A model generated the notes under the pieces. It saw only the letters and a program-made list of their open reading frames with translations. It was not told where the DNA came from and ran no database searches. Position numbers and translations under genes: made by a program. A stretch of DNA of 64,000 nt from DASTFP01 sp963744345 (GTDB taxonomy: Bacteria > Verrucomicrobiota > Verrucomicrobiia > Chthoniobacterales > Terrimicrobiaceae): contig CAVUTD010000019.1 of assembly GCA_963744345.1 (NCBI GenBank), forward strand, positions 124,001 through 188,000, written 5' to 3'. The first letter of the stretch is position 1. The number at the start of each line of letters is the position of its first letter. Below are positions 27,187 through 35,997 of the stretch, piece after piece.

Positions 27187-28155
27187 TTAAATGCGTTCGA
27201 CCACCCGCAGCTTGGCGCTGCGCGCGCGGGGGTTGCATTGGATTTCTTCGCCCGATGCATCGATCGGACGGGGGGTGAGGAGGCGGAACATTCGAGCGGG
27301 ATTGCGCCGTGGCTCGGGCCACTCCGGCCGATCGATCCACTCGGCGCTCCGTTCGCGGAAAAGGTTTTTTACGATACGGTCTTCGAGTGAATGGAAGCTG
27401 ATCACCGCAAAGCGTGCACCGTGCGCCAACCGCTCGCTAATGGCTTCAAGCCCGCGGTTCAGCACCCCGAGCTCATCATTAACGGCCATGCGCAGGGCCT
27501 GGAAAATTCGTGTGGCGGGATGTCGGGCGCCGGCGCGTGGCACAACGGAAGTCACGGCAGCTGCAAGATCGAAGGTCGTGCGCAATGGGCGATTCTCGCG
27601 CAACGCCACAATGCGTGCTGTGATGTGCATGGCCCGCGGCTCCTCGCCGTATTCGCGGAAGATCCGGGTCAGTTCAGCGGGGCTTGCCGTATTGACAATG
27701 TCCGCCGCCGTTCGCGGGTTCTTTTGGCTCATGCGCATGTCTAAGGGGCCATTGCGCATCACCGAGAAGCCTCTCGTTGCCGTGTCTACTTGATAAGAGG
27801 AGATGCCAAGGTCAAGAAGAGCCCCTCCCAGCGACGCTATACCCAACTGATTGAGCAGAGTCCCCGCATCCGCATAGTTCGTTTCGCAGAGATGCAGCCG
27901 ACGCGCATACGGCGCGAGCCGTGCACGACACATAGCGATGGCATCGGCATCCTGGTCGATGGCGATAACCTCGGCGCCGTGCTGGAGCAGCTTCTCGGTG
28001 TGACCGCCACCTCCCGCTGTCCCATCCAGAAAAATGAGGCCCTGCGCGGGACGCAGAAGCGCGATCACTTCTTCCGCCATCACCGGCACGTGGTATGAAT
28101 TATCGAGCAATTCCAAAGTCTGAAGAGGGGGGTCGTCAAAATCCCAGGAGTTCAT
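27187..28155 (-). CDS. rsmH: 16S rRNA (cytosine1402-N4)-methyltransferase
   Basis: A 322-residue RsmH (MraW). It has YHVPVMAEEVIALL, the SAM-binding LDGTAGGGGHTEKLL, GALLDLGISSYQVD and FAVISFHSLEDRIVKNLF, all highly characteristic. It methylates C1402 in the decoding centre. The first 20 or so residues before YHVPV are slightly longer than usual. It lies 142 bases after mraZ and just before ftsL-like, the classical mraZ-rsmH-ftsL-ftsI start of a dcw cluster. Confidence 0.96.
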   Translation of the reverse strand: MNSWDFDDPPLQTLELLDNSYHVPVMAEEVIALLRPAQGLIFLDGTAGGGGHTEKLLQHGAEVIAIDQDADAIAMCRARLAPYARRLHLCETNYADAGTLLNQLGIASLGGALLDLGISSYQVDTATRGFSVMRNGPLDMRMSQKNPRTAADIVNTASPAELTRIFREYGEEPRAMHITARIVALRENRPLRTTFDLAAAVTSVVPRAGARHPATRIFQALRMAVNDELGVLNRGLEAISERLAHGARFAVISFHSLEDRIVKNLFRERSAEWIDRPEWPEPRRNPARMFRLLTPRPIDASGEEIQCNPRARSAKLRVVERI

Positions 28156-28297
28156 AGTTGCTGTGAGAGGGGCTATGGATGCCTGGACAACTTTAAACTT
28201 CTGGCTTCTACCGTTTTATCGACATCGAAGCTCCGTCGTCTTGGCCTGGTCATCCGAATGGTTGTCCATGTTTCTAACTGGAGGTGGTTGTAAGAGT

Positions 28298-28747
28298 TCA
28301 TAGGCCGACGGCCTCCGCCACGCGTTTGTAGGCTTCGGAGTGACCAACTTCGGCGGCGGCGTAGCGCTCGCGACTCCAAATTTCGAAGCGGCTGCGCCCG
28401 CCCACAAAAACGACGTCTCCCGAAATTCCGGCGCGCTCGCAATGCTTGTCGCTCAAGAGAATGCGGCCCTGCTTATCCGCGCTTGCGGTGTGAGCCTCGC
28501 TGTAAAACTTCCTAATAGCCATGCGCTTCTCCGCAGCGTTGGATTGTGAGTCGTTTATCCGTTGCTCCCACCGATCGAATTCGGCCGGTGGCATCACCAT
28601 CAAGTAGCCGTCGGTCGGATGCGGGATAATGTGAAACGGTTCTCCTTCGTCTCGCGAAAGCCAGGGCGCAGGGACGGCCACGCGCTTCTTTGCGTCCATT
28701 GAACGCTCGAAGGTCCCTGAATAGAGCGTCTGCGATTCCTGACTCAT
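28298..28747 (-). CDS. mraZ: Transcriptional regulator MraZ
   Basis: A 149-residue MraZ with two SpoVT/AbrB-like half-domains, each carrying the DxxxR-type motif: MDAKKRVAVPAPW near residue 16 and ADKQGRILLSDKHCERAGI near residue 87. MraZ binds direct repeats ahead of its own gene and represses the dcw cluster in E. coli and other bacteria. It is the first gene of the cluster here. Four spaced GTGG/GTGT boxes lie 21-54 bases upstream of its start. Confidence 0.94.
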   Translation of the reverse strand: MSQESQTLYSGTFERSMDAKKRVAVPAPWLSRDEGEPFHIIPHPTDGYLMVMPPAEFDRWEQRINDSQSNAAEKRMAIRKFYSEAHTASADKQGRILLSDKHCERAGISGDVVFVGGRSRFEIWSRERYAAAEVGHSEAYKRVAEAVGL

Positions 28748-28767
28748 GCGAGGTTAGATCTTTCGTG

Positions 28768-28801
28768 ACACTTCCCGCCACAGAACCCCACTTTTCACCA
28801 C
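28768..28801 (-). promoter_or_regulatory. MraZ-type operator: four direct repeats at 10-bp spacing
   Basis: On the minus strand, GTGG occurs at 28801-28798, 28791-28788 and 28781-28778, and GTGT at 28771-28768, an exact 10-base period. Known MraZ operators are three or four G-rich direct repeats with one-helical-turn spacing upstream of mraZ. A TTGACG hexamer just upstream could be the -35 element of the promoter, but no convincing -10 was found. Confidence 0.65.
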
Positions 28802-29406
28802 CGCCAAGCCAAAACGTCAATCTAAATCGTATGGAAGGTCGCAAATAATTTTGTACTCGGTCTCCTCCTGGGCGGACGTAAAGCTGGTGTCCGATCCTTC
28901 TACTGTTTGGCCGACCTTTTATCTGCCGTTTCCCTCGTTCGGCCTAAGGCGAGTAGAGGCAATTATATTCCTTTAGAGATTATAATAACGTTGATTGCAG
29001 TCGGAGAACGAAGGGTATAGGTCGCATACTACGATCCAAGTCCGCAGGGTCGAGCGGATGATTACTGGCTATCCCTGGCGGAGCGATTCATTGGTGGGTC
29101 GTCGCGCCAATCTTTTACAATGGCACCTACAGAGTCACAGATTCTCCGAACCGCAGTTTTTGCCATCTACTCGACCGAATCTCCGCAGCTTTGATGCCGC
29201 ACCGAGCTCTTACGCGTGAACTAATCAAACTGTAGCAAGGCCTTGGGACGAGCGTTAACATCCCTTCTTCGTGACCGAGGGATACCGAAACATACGTGGA
29301 CACGAGATGGAGTGGTACGCCCGCCCGCCTTTCATCAGGTTGTGGCGGGCGGACTCACCGGATCAAAACCGATTCTAATCCGTTGAAGACGCAAGCCCCA
29401 CGCGAC
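28802..29406. other. Intergenic region with one strong GC hairpin
   Basis: No convincing gene is seen between the mraZ operator and the SDR gene. The main feature is a perfect 9-bp inverted repeat, CCGCCCGCC (29321-29329) and GGCGGGCGG (29344-29352), with a 14-base loop. No T-run follows on either strand, so it is not a clear intrinsic terminator. It lies just beyond the 3' end of the SDR gene. Confidence 0.4.
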
Positions 29407-30201
29407 TTAAGTGACGACCTTGAGCATTCCTCCATCGACGAAATAGGTGGAACCTACTGAGTAGCTCGCGCGATCCGAACACAAGAACACGAAGAAGTTC
29501 GCCAATTCTTGCGGGGTTCCGAAGCGTGCTATGGAGGCATGTTCTTTGGCGATCGCATCAAGGTAGCCCTGCCAATCGCCGCCTTTGTCGGCTGTGAGCT
29601 GTTTGGCGGTCTTTATCCAATCCGGAGTGAGAATAAGGCCTGGGTTCACTGTATTGACACGTATGTTGTCCTTGACCAACTCCAGGGAGAGCGTTTTCGA
29701 AAACATCATGAGCGCCGCTTTGGTCACGTTATAAATCGGCTCATACCAGAGAGGTTGAACGGCACAGATCGAGGCATTGTGCAGGATGACTCCGCCGCCG
29801 CGTTCACGCATGAAGGGCACCAAGCCTCGCGCGAGCCTCACCGCTGCCATCACGTGCAGTTCCCAGTAGAATTGCCATTTTTCGTCGGGAGCCTCCATGA
29901 CTGTCTCATTGGATCCGGTGCCCGCATTGTTGATGAGGATATCGGCTCCACCAAAGCTCCGCCGGGTGGCGGCGATCACTTCTTCGATCCCGGCTGCTGT
30001 CGCGACATCGCTGGAAACGCCTGTGCATCTTACGCCAAATTGGTCAGTTAGGCGCTCCGCCTCTCGTTGGAGCCTATCCTGCTGGCGCGCCACCATCACA
30101 AGGTCAACGCCCTCTGCCGCAAGGCCCTCTGAGACCGCCAATCCGATGCCGATGCTTGCGCCCGTAATCACGGCGACTTTTCCTTTCAATCCGAGGTCCA
30201 T
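29407..30201 (-). CDS. SDR-family NAD(P)-dependent oxidoreductase
   Basis: From the ATG at 30201 this is a 264-residue classical short-chain dehydrogenase; a longer open frame to 30513 has no family similarity. The nucleotide-binding TGASIGIG motif is at residues 14-21, ILINNAGTGSN at about 88, and the catalytic YxxxK appears as YNVTK at about 158, with the upstream Ser in HNASICA. The C-terminus YSVGSTYFVDGGMLKVVT is typical. The substrate is unknown (FabG-like reductases and sugar or sterol dehydrogenases share this pattern). Single gene, divergent from the sigma factor. Confidence 0.88.
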   Translation of the reverse strand: MDLGLKGKVAVITGASIGIGLAVSEGLAAEGVDLVMVARQQDRLQREAERLTDQFGVRCTGVSSDVATAAGIEEVIAATRRSFGGADILINNAGTGSNETVMEAPDEKWQFYWELHVMAAVRLARGLVPFMRERGGGVILHNASICAVQPLWYEPIYNVTKAALMMFSKTLSLELVKDNIRVNTVNPGLILTPDWIKTAKQLTADKGGDWQGYLDAIAKEHASIARFGTPQELANFFVFLCSDRASYSVGSTYFVDGGMLKVVT

Positions 30202-30502
30202 TTTTGCCTTTCTGATGCCGGTGGCGAGATTTTCATGGAAGGTTTCCCCTGAGCAAAGGTGCGCCGGGGAGATGAAGTCCCATTTTTGCAGCATCCGCAC
30301 ACTCTGTCGAGTCCTGGCGCGCCCTCCACCCGTTTTTCCTATCTGCACATCGATCAAAGTGGATGCTTCCGGAGATTTGACCGGCGAACGCCCATGGCTT
30401 CTGCGCAAAAGCCAAGCATCCTCAAAGGTGCCGGCTCGGGAACAGCCGTTGCCTGACACAGCCGGGGAAAATACAATTTCCAGTCGAGAACTGAGCAAGT
30501 TC

Positions 30503-30526
30503 AGGCGTTTCAAACGTCTCTATATA
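30503..30526 (+). promoter_or_regulatory. Near-palindrome and TATATA element before the sigma-factor gene
   Basis: AGGCGTTT C AAACGTCT (30503-30519) is an 8-bp inverted repeat with one mismatch, immediately followed by TATATA (30521-30526). It sits 14 bases before the sigma-factor ATG. It could be an operator overlapping a promoter giving a very short leader. This is a pattern by eye, with no partner regulator identified. Confidence 0.3.
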
Positions 30527-30540
30527 GACATTTGCTAGAG

Positions 30541-31410
30541 ATGATCAATACGTCCCCCCGAGAGAATGAGCTGGGATACCAGCTGTATTTGCGACAGATT
30601 GCTCACATTCCTCTCTTGACCCAGGAACAGGAGGTCAAACTGGCGCGCCAGATCAAGCGCGGCAGTCAGCGAGCGCGCACGGAGATGGTGAGCGCAAATC
30701 TCAGACTCGTGGTGAAGATCGCCAGGGACTACGGGAGTTTCGGACTTCCCCTGCTCGATCTCATTTCAGAAGGCAACATCGGCTTGATGAAGGCGGTTGA
30801 GCGCTTCGATCCGAAAAAGGGCGGCAAGCTGAGCACCTACGCCGCCTGGTGGATAAGGCAATCGATCAAGCGTGCCTTGGCAAACCAGACGAAAACCATC
30901 CGCCTTCCCGTTCACTTAGTCGAAAAGATCACGAGGATGCGGCGCGTCTCCTCTCAGATGATGGAAGAACTCGGACGCGAGCCTACCGATGAGGAGTTGG
31001 CGGAGGAGATTGGTCTCTCTTTGTCGAAGGTGATTGCTCTAAAGAGCGCAGCGCTTCGGCCCGCTTCCCTAGACGAGCCAGTGTATGATGGCGAGACCTT
31101 CCAGTTCGGAGAAATGGTGAGCGATGAGGAATCGGAGACGCCATACGAAATTCTGTGCGACAAAGACGCCCTTGAGGAGATCGAAGAAGTGCTCGACGTT
31201 CTCGATTATCGGGAGCGCCTCGTCATCGATTTGCGATTCGGCCTAGACGGTCAGGAGCCAAAAACCCTGGAAGAAATCGGCAAGAAGATTGGCGTGACCC
31301 GCGAGCGGATTCGACAACTGCAAAATCTTGCCCTGGCGAGACTTCGTTCCGCGCTCAGAAGAAGAGAGCGCTTGCGGGCTCGCGCTGATTCCCAGACCAA
31401 CGGCTCTTAG
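30541..31410 (+). CDS. RNA polymerase sigma factor, sigma-70 family group 2 (RpoD/RpoS-like)
   Basis: A 289-residue sigma-70 factor from the ATG at 30541 (a TTG at 30532 is an alternative). Region 1.2 (NELGYQLYLRQIAHIPLLTQ), region 2 (LRLVVKIARDYGSFGLPLLD, ERFDPKKGGKLSTYAAWWIR), region 3 and region 4 with the helix-turn-helix (EEIGKKIGVTRERIRQLQNL) are all present. Region 1.1 is missing and the protein is short, so it is probably an alternative group-2 factor and not the main housekeeping sigma. No anti-sigma gene is adjacent. Confidence 0.92.
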   Translation: MINTSPRENELGYQLYLRQIAHIPLLTQEQEVKLARQIKRGSQRARTEMVSANLRLVVKIARDYGSFGLPLLDLISEGNIGLMKAVERFDPKKGGKLSTYAAWWIRQSIKRALANQTKTIRLPVHLVEKITRMRRVSSQMMEELGREPTDEELAEEIGLSLSKVIALKSAALRPASLDEPVYDGETFQFGEMVSDEESETPYEILCDKDALEEIEEVLDVLDYRERLVIDLRFGLDGQEPKTLEEIGKKIGVTRERIRQLQNLALARLRSALRRRERLRARADSQTNGS

Positions 31411-31834
31411 GCGTTTCCCTGCCGCGAGCTGCAAGAAACTCCAGATTATTCGTAGAGAATATGAGGATAAAGAGGGTTCCATTGTGTTGGGTTCGAGCAG
31501 GTCAGATCTCGTGGGAGGGAACAGCTTGTTTCCTGGGTTTGACCTGCTCCCCTTTTGTTCGGCTTCGCCGGTAATCATTTCTCACCCGGGCCATCGTTGA
31601 TTTTTGCCCGTCATTGGCTCATCACAAACATCCCCCCACTAGCTACCTCAGAGAACGTGGGGCTGGAGGGTGACATCTCGCCGGAAACGCGAGCGAATCC
31701 CGCGCGAGACACTCCTCCCGGTCGTTTCTGCCGCCTCGCGACACGCGGCGATGCGCTGCCTAGGCGATCGTTTGGTCTGATCTGAGAAGAAGATTTTCTC
31801 GGCATTCGCCTCAAAGAAATGCAGTGTTCAAGGA
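31411..31834. other. Intergenic region between the sigma factor and a LysM gene
   Basis: No supported gene. It contains the hairpin terminator candidate at 31495-31556, described separately. The remaining 280 bases up to the LysM gene show no recognisable RNA or repeat and presumably hold the promoter of that gene. Confidence 0.4.
31495..31556 (+). terminator. Long hairpin, probable terminator of the sigma-factor gene
   Basis: A perfect 10-bp inverted repeat, GAGCAGGTCA (31495-31504) and TGACCTGCTC (31540-31549), encloses a smaller imperfect hairpin (GGGAACAGC / GTTTCC) and is followed by CCCTTTTGTT. It lies 84 bases after the sigma-factor stop. The loop is long for an intrinsic terminator, but the inner pairing shortens it. 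Confidence 0.5.
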
Positions 31835-32275
31835 ATGAATCTTTTGCGCACCGCAAGCCTGGTGTGTGGAGCGAGTCTTTTCAGTTTCATTGGCGATCCC
31901 TCGGCTCGCGCCAACGAACTGGAATACGACCAGGTGAAAAAAATCGCGATGAAGGATCCCGGAGTTCAGGCTGCTTTCGCTCGAGCCCATGAAAAGCTGA
32001 ATAAGCGCATCCTGGAAATCGATCCCTCTCTCAAGCCGTTCGTTGATGCAAGAGGCGTTAAGAGAAAGCCCAGCGACGGCGTCCGGAAACCTGCACGGAA
32101 GATTTCCGGATCCTCCGCCAGCAGCGTGCACGTCGTGGCTAAGGGGGAGACACTCACGTCGCTCTCCCGGCGTTACAAAGTGAGTGTAAATGGCTTGGCC
32201 AAGACCAATCACCTGGCAAAGGAGGGAACTCTTCAGGTCGGCCAACGGCTTGTGATTCCTGCTGCGTCGAGATAA
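31835..32275 (+). CDS. Secreted single-LysM protein
   Basis: A 146-residue protein: signal peptide (about 1-27, LLRTASLVCGASLFSFIGDP, then SARA), a helical charged stretch (EYDQVKKIAMKDPGVQAAFA), a basic linker and one C-terminal LysM (HVVAKGETLTSLSRRYKVSV, then VGQRLVIPAAS). No catalytic domain. It probably binds peptidoglycan in the periplasm. An AAGGA directly precedes the ATG with almost no spacing, so the start is not certain. It stands alone, 238 bases before the sugar transporter. Confidence 0.75.
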   Translation: MNLLRTASLVCGASLFSFIGDPSARANELEYDQVKKIAMKDPGVQAAFARAHEKLNKRILEIDPSLKPFVDARGVKRKPSDGVRKPARKISGSSASSVHVVAKGETLTSLSRRYKVSVNGLAKTNHLAKEGTLQVGQRLVIPAASR

Positions 32276-32514
32276 GCGCGGGCTTGCGGAGTCGACGACG
32301 TAAGATCTTGCGAGGTCTTGCTGACTGGCTTGCGTTGAGACCCGTTGAGCATCCATGGGTTGGCAAGCGATCCTGTTGCCGGCACCGGCTGGGCTTTTGT
32401 CGAGGTTCGAAAGCGGAAGCATCTGCGCGCTCCAATTAATCGGGGCTTTCAACTTTACAGGGATGTCTTGCACCGGTAACAATCTAGCGAACCCCCAATT
32501 CGAAACCCCTTATC

Positions 32515-33846
32515 ATGAAAAAGCTCCTCGGGATTTTAGGTATTGGAGCAGCCCTTTGGCTCGGCTTGAGCTCCGCTCAAGCTTGGTCTCTGGAAGAGGC
32601 TGCCAAGGATTATAAAGGAACAGAAATCAAAGTGATCTTTCTGGATCGACCAGGATATCGAGCCGCCATAGAGATGCTGCCGGAGTTCGAGCAAAAAACC
32701 GGTATCAAAGTCTCCTATGAGCTCGTTCCCTACGAGAATAGCAGGGAAAAGGAAGTCCTGGATTTCTCGGCGCAAGGCGACCTGGCCATTGCCCTGGTCG
32801 ACCTTGTCTGGATGGGTGAATTCGCCGAATCGGGCTGGATCGTCCCGGTAGACGATATCAAGAAGAAATTCCCCAATCTTATCGATCCCGATCTGGATCT
32901 GCCGGATTTTTTCCCGCTCTTGTTGAACGCTTTCGGAAGCTGGAATGGCGTTCTCTATGGTTTGCCCTTCGATAACTATTCGGGTTTGCTCTATTACAAC
33001 AAAGACATGCTCAAGGCAGCCGGCTTCGATAAACCTCCTGAAACATGGGATGAACTTATTAACGAGTACGCTCCGAAGTTAACGAAAGACGGCAAATATG
33101 CATTTGCGCTTCAATCCCGGCGCGGTGAAACGCAGTCGTGCGATAGCTTCATGCGGTTTCTCTGGCCTTGGGGTGGCTCCTTACTAGACCCAAAGTTCAA
33201 GTCGAATCTCTTGGACGTTAATTCGCAAACGGGCCTCGAATTTCGTGAAAAGCTCATGAAATACATGCCGCCAGGAATCGTCGACTTCGATCACAGCGAG
33301 ACCGTCAACGCGCTTGCGCAAGGTCAGGTGGCGATGATTTGCGAATGGTCGGCGTTTTATAAAACGCTGACCGAACCAACCTCAAAGGTCAAAGACTCAC
33401 TGGGAATCGCTCCTGAACCAAAAGGCCCCCAGGGCCGCAAACCGGCGCTTGGCGGATTTTCTCTGGCGGTAACGAGCCAGGTTGATGAGAAAAAGCAGGG
33501 TGCAGCCTGGCTCTTCATACAATGGGTTACCTCAAAGGCAAAGGCTAAGGAATATGTGGAGAAAGGTGGAGTCAGCGGGCGGCAATCAACTTACAAGGAC
33601 CCAGAGCTCGTGAAGAAGTTTGCTTACATCCCTGCGATGGTTGAATCCTGGCAGCAAGGCGTGCCGGAATTTCGTCCACGCTTCGCCGAATGGCCGCAAC
33701 TTTCCGACATTGTCGCAGAATGGGGCACAAAGATGATGAGCGGTCAGACGACGGTGAAGGAGGGATCGCAGAAGATCGGCGCTCTTGTAGAAGGGGTGCT
33801 AAAGAAAGCAGGCTATTACGACGGTAAGAAGCCGCTCCAGCAGTAA
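32515..33846 (+). CDS. ABC transporter sugar-binding protein (family 1 extracellular)
   Basis: A 443-residue periplasmic binding protein. The signal peptide is clear (MKKLLGILGIGAALWLGLSS, AQA cleavage). The mature part shows the MalE/UgpB-type pattern: IKVIFLDRPGYRAAIEMLPE, GLPFDNYSGLLYYNKDMLKA, PETWDELINEYAPKLTKDGK and a late AAWLFIQWVTSKAKAKEYVE. It should capture a sugar or polyol for the two permeases downstream. The ligand cannot be told from sequence. It heads a three-gene operon whose ATPase lies convergently on the other strand. Confidence 0.9.
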   Translation: MKKLLGILGIGAALWLGLSSAQAWSLEEAAKDYKGTEIKVIFLDRPGYRAAIEMLPEFEQKTGIKVSYELVPYENSREKEVLDFSAQGDLAIALVDLVWMGEFAESGWIVPVDDIKKKFPNLIDPDLDLPDFFPLLLNAFGSWNGVLYGLPFDNYSGLLYYNKDMLKAAGFDKPPETWDELINEYAPKLTKDGKYAFALQSRRGETQSCDSFMRFLWPWGGSLLDPKFKSNLLDVNSQTGLEFREKLMKYMPPGIVDFDHSETVNALAQGQVAMICEWSAFYKTLTEPTSKVKDSLGIAPEPKGPQGRKPALGGFSLAVTSQVDEKKQGAAWLFIQWVTSKAKAKEYVEKGGVSGRQSTYKDPELVKKFAYIPAMVESWQQGVPEFRPRFAEWPQLSDIVAEWGTKMMSGQTTVKEGSQKIGALVEGVLKKAGYYDGKKPLQQ

Positions 33847-34124
33847 TCGAGAGTCGGGGCACTTCACGGCGGCATCCCTGAACTTTCGCTTTGGACCAAG
33901 TGTGGTGTCGTCCGAGGTGACCCGAGAACCTAGCGAACTGCTCTCGGCTAGGGCGCAGATCGTTGATGATATCAACACGATCAATGCCGAGTTGGGAGAG
34001 GCGAGACGCGCTGTTGATCTGCAGGAGTTCCGCGCATCCGGCGTGTTATTGACGTCGCTCCAACAGGATGGGAGCTCCGTCGGTGCAGCGCAAGATCGTC
34101 ACACGGATCTGGAGTAGCGCTCGG

Positions 34125-35048
34125 ATGAAAACGAGAAAAGAAAAGAAAACCTACTCTTCAGGAGCGTGGTACTTCCTTGCCCCCGCTGTCATTGTCTTGT
34201 TCCTGGTGGGGATTTTCCCTTTGCTCTTTGCGGTCTGGAATTCGCTGCATCAATTCATCCTTCCGAAAGTCAAGCCGCAGGGAAGCATCCTGGGAATATG
34301 GCCTCTCTTTAATGCGCCATTTATCTGGTTCGGCAACTATACGGCTTTGCTCTGGGACCAATCGTTTCGAGAGGCGCTAGTCAGGACCTTGCTTTTTCTC
34401 GTCATCAACTTGCCAATTCAGTTGGGACTCGGCATGGCGATTGCACTTCTGTTGCATAGGCCCGGCAACGAATGGCTCAAAAAGATCAACCGCGTCGCGC
34501 TCGTTATCCCGCTTGCGACCACGTTTGCAGTCGTAGGCTTGATGGGTCGCCTCATGTTCAACCGAGACTTCGGAGTGCTCAACTATGTCTGGAGTTTGAT
34601 CTTTGGCGAGAAGGCGGATTGGCTCGCTGATCCAAACCTCGCCTTTATCTCAATTTCGATCATGGAAAATTGGCAGTGGACCCCATTTTGCGCCCTCATC
34701 CTCTTCTCGAGCTTGACGATGGTTCCGCTTGAAATTGAAGAAGCGGCTCGCCTCGAAACCGAAAAATGGTGGCACATACTCTGGAGGGTGCAGCTGCCCT
34801 TTATGCTCCCGGGTATCACAATCATTCTCATACTTCGAACCGCGGACATCCTTAAGCTATTTGACGTAGTTTACACGATGACCCGGGGCGGGCCAGGATC
34901 TGCGACCGAGCTCGTTAGTGTTTACATACAACGCGTCGGGTTTCGCGTCTTCGACCAAGGAATGGCCTCTGCGCAGGCTGTCGTGCTATTGATTTTAGCG
35001 ACCATCCTGTCGCGACTCTACGTGAAGTACGTCTACAAGGAAATTTGA
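34125..35048 (+). CDS. ABC sugar transporter permease 1 (MalF/UgpA type)
   Basis: A 307-residue inner-membrane permease from the ATG at 34125, preceded by GGAG at 34111-34114; an in-frame start at 34068 is less likely. About six membrane segments are visible, beginning WYFLAPAVIVLFLVGIFPLL. The EAA loop that docks the ATPase is present as EIEEAARLETEKWWHILWRV, although the usual Gly is replaced. It follows the binding-protein gene by 278 bases with no convincing gene between, and precedes permease 2 by 4 bases. Confidence 0.9.
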   Translation: MKTRKEKKTYSSGAWYFLAPAVIVLFLVGIFPLLFAVWNSLHQFILPKVKPQGSILGIWPLFNAPFIWFGNYTALLWDQSFREALVRTLLFLVINLPIQLGLGMAIALLLHRPGNEWLKKINRVALVIPLATTFAVVGLMGRLMFNRDFGVLNYVWSLIFGEKADWLADPNLAFISISIMENWQWTPFCALILFSSLTMVPLEIEEAARLETEKWWHILWRVQLPFMLPGITIILILRTADILKLFDVVYTMTRGGPGSATELVSVYIQRVGFRVFDQGMASAQAVVLLILATILSRLYVKYVYKEI

Positions 35049-35052
35049 TCTT

Positions 35053-35898
35053 ATGAAAAGCAGCGATTCCAATCGAGGAAAGGGCCTGAAGCTCGGCGAT
35101 GTTCTCCACTTTCTCGCTTTGCTCGTTGTCTTAGTGATCTGTGTTTTTCCCTTTTATTGGATGGTGACAGCGTCGTTCAAACAACAACCCGACATCCTCT
35201 CTTCAACTCCTCAGTTTTTCTTCGAACCTACGCTGCAGAACTACGTCGATGCCTTTGGCAAGTTTGACATCCTCAAGAGCCTGAAAAACTCGCTCTTTGT
35301 TGCCTTAGTGACGGTGGTGCTTTCGCTCGTCCTCGGCGCGCCGGCAGCCTACGCGATTGCCCGTTTCGACTTCAAAGGTAAGAGAGACATCTGGTTTTGG
35401 TTTATCTCCAATCGCATGCTAAGTCCCATTGTGGTCGCGCTTCCTTTTTTCCTCATCGCGCGCAACTTGAAGCTGCTTGATACCCCTTGGGCACTTATTT
35501 TGATCTATCTGACCTTTAATGTGCCAATCGTGGTTTGGATCTGTGCTGATCAGTTCCGCAACATTCCGAAGGAACTGGATGAGGCGGCGACGCTGGAGGG
35601 ATATAATTCGTTCGCAATTTTTTTGAAGATTGGATTACCGCTGGCCATGCCGGCCCTCGCCGTTTCAGCGATTTTCACGTTTATCTTCTCCTGGAACGAA
35701 CTCCTCTATGCCCTCATTCTCACGAGAAGCGACGCGAGAACTGCGCCGGTAGTGGCGACCAGCTTCATGAGCGGCTATGAGCTTCCTTGGGGCCAGATTA
35801 TGGCGACGGGCACGTTGGTGGCCCTTCCGGTCATCGTTTTCAGCATGATTGTCTCGCGGCAACTGGTTCGAGGTCTGACGGCGGGTGCCATCAAGTGA
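35053..35898 (+). CDS. ABC sugar transporter permease 2 (MalG/UgpE type)
   Basis: A 281-residue permease with six membrane segments and a canonical EAA motif (ELDEAATLEGYNSFAIFLKI). The N-terminal LALLVVLVICVFPFYWMVTA, then SFKQQ, is typical of carbohydrate transporter CUT1 MalG-like subunits. It pairs with permease 1 to form the membrane channel. The stop is followed by a 99-base gap, then the end of the convergent ATPase gene. Confidence 0.9.
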   Translation: MKSSDSNRGKGLKLGDVLHFLALLVVLVICVFPFYWMVTASFKQQPDILSSTPQFFFEPTLQNYVDAFGKFDILKSLKNSLFVALVTVVLSLVLGAPAAYAIARFDFKGKRDIWFWFISNRMLSPIVVALPFFLIARNLKLLDTPWALILIYLTFNVPIVVWICADQFRNIPKELDEAATLEGYNSFAIFLKIGLPLAMPALAVSAIFTFIFSWNELLYALILTRSDARTAPVVATSFMSGYELPWGQIMATGTLVALPVIVFSMIVSRQLVRGLTAGAIK

Positions 35899-35997
35899 TT
35901 CCTTAGTTTGGTTGAACTGCGCAGAGGCTTAGGTTTTGGTAAGATTCCGAAGATAGGGAGTTGGTCCGCCCTCTCTTTTCAGATTGTCTCACAGAAC

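Noticed and set aside
29280..29390. Possible tRNA-like segment (ATTCTAATCC near a strong stem)
   Set aside because: The T-arm does not pair, and no acceptor or anticodon arms could be folded.
33902..34117. A 71-codon plus-strand open frame with GTG start between the sugar-binding protein and permease genes
   Set aside because: It has a coiled-coil-like composition and fits the operon gap, but has no recognisable family, weak ribosome-binding signal and an open frame continuing upstream into the binding-protein gene. Not enough to call a gene.
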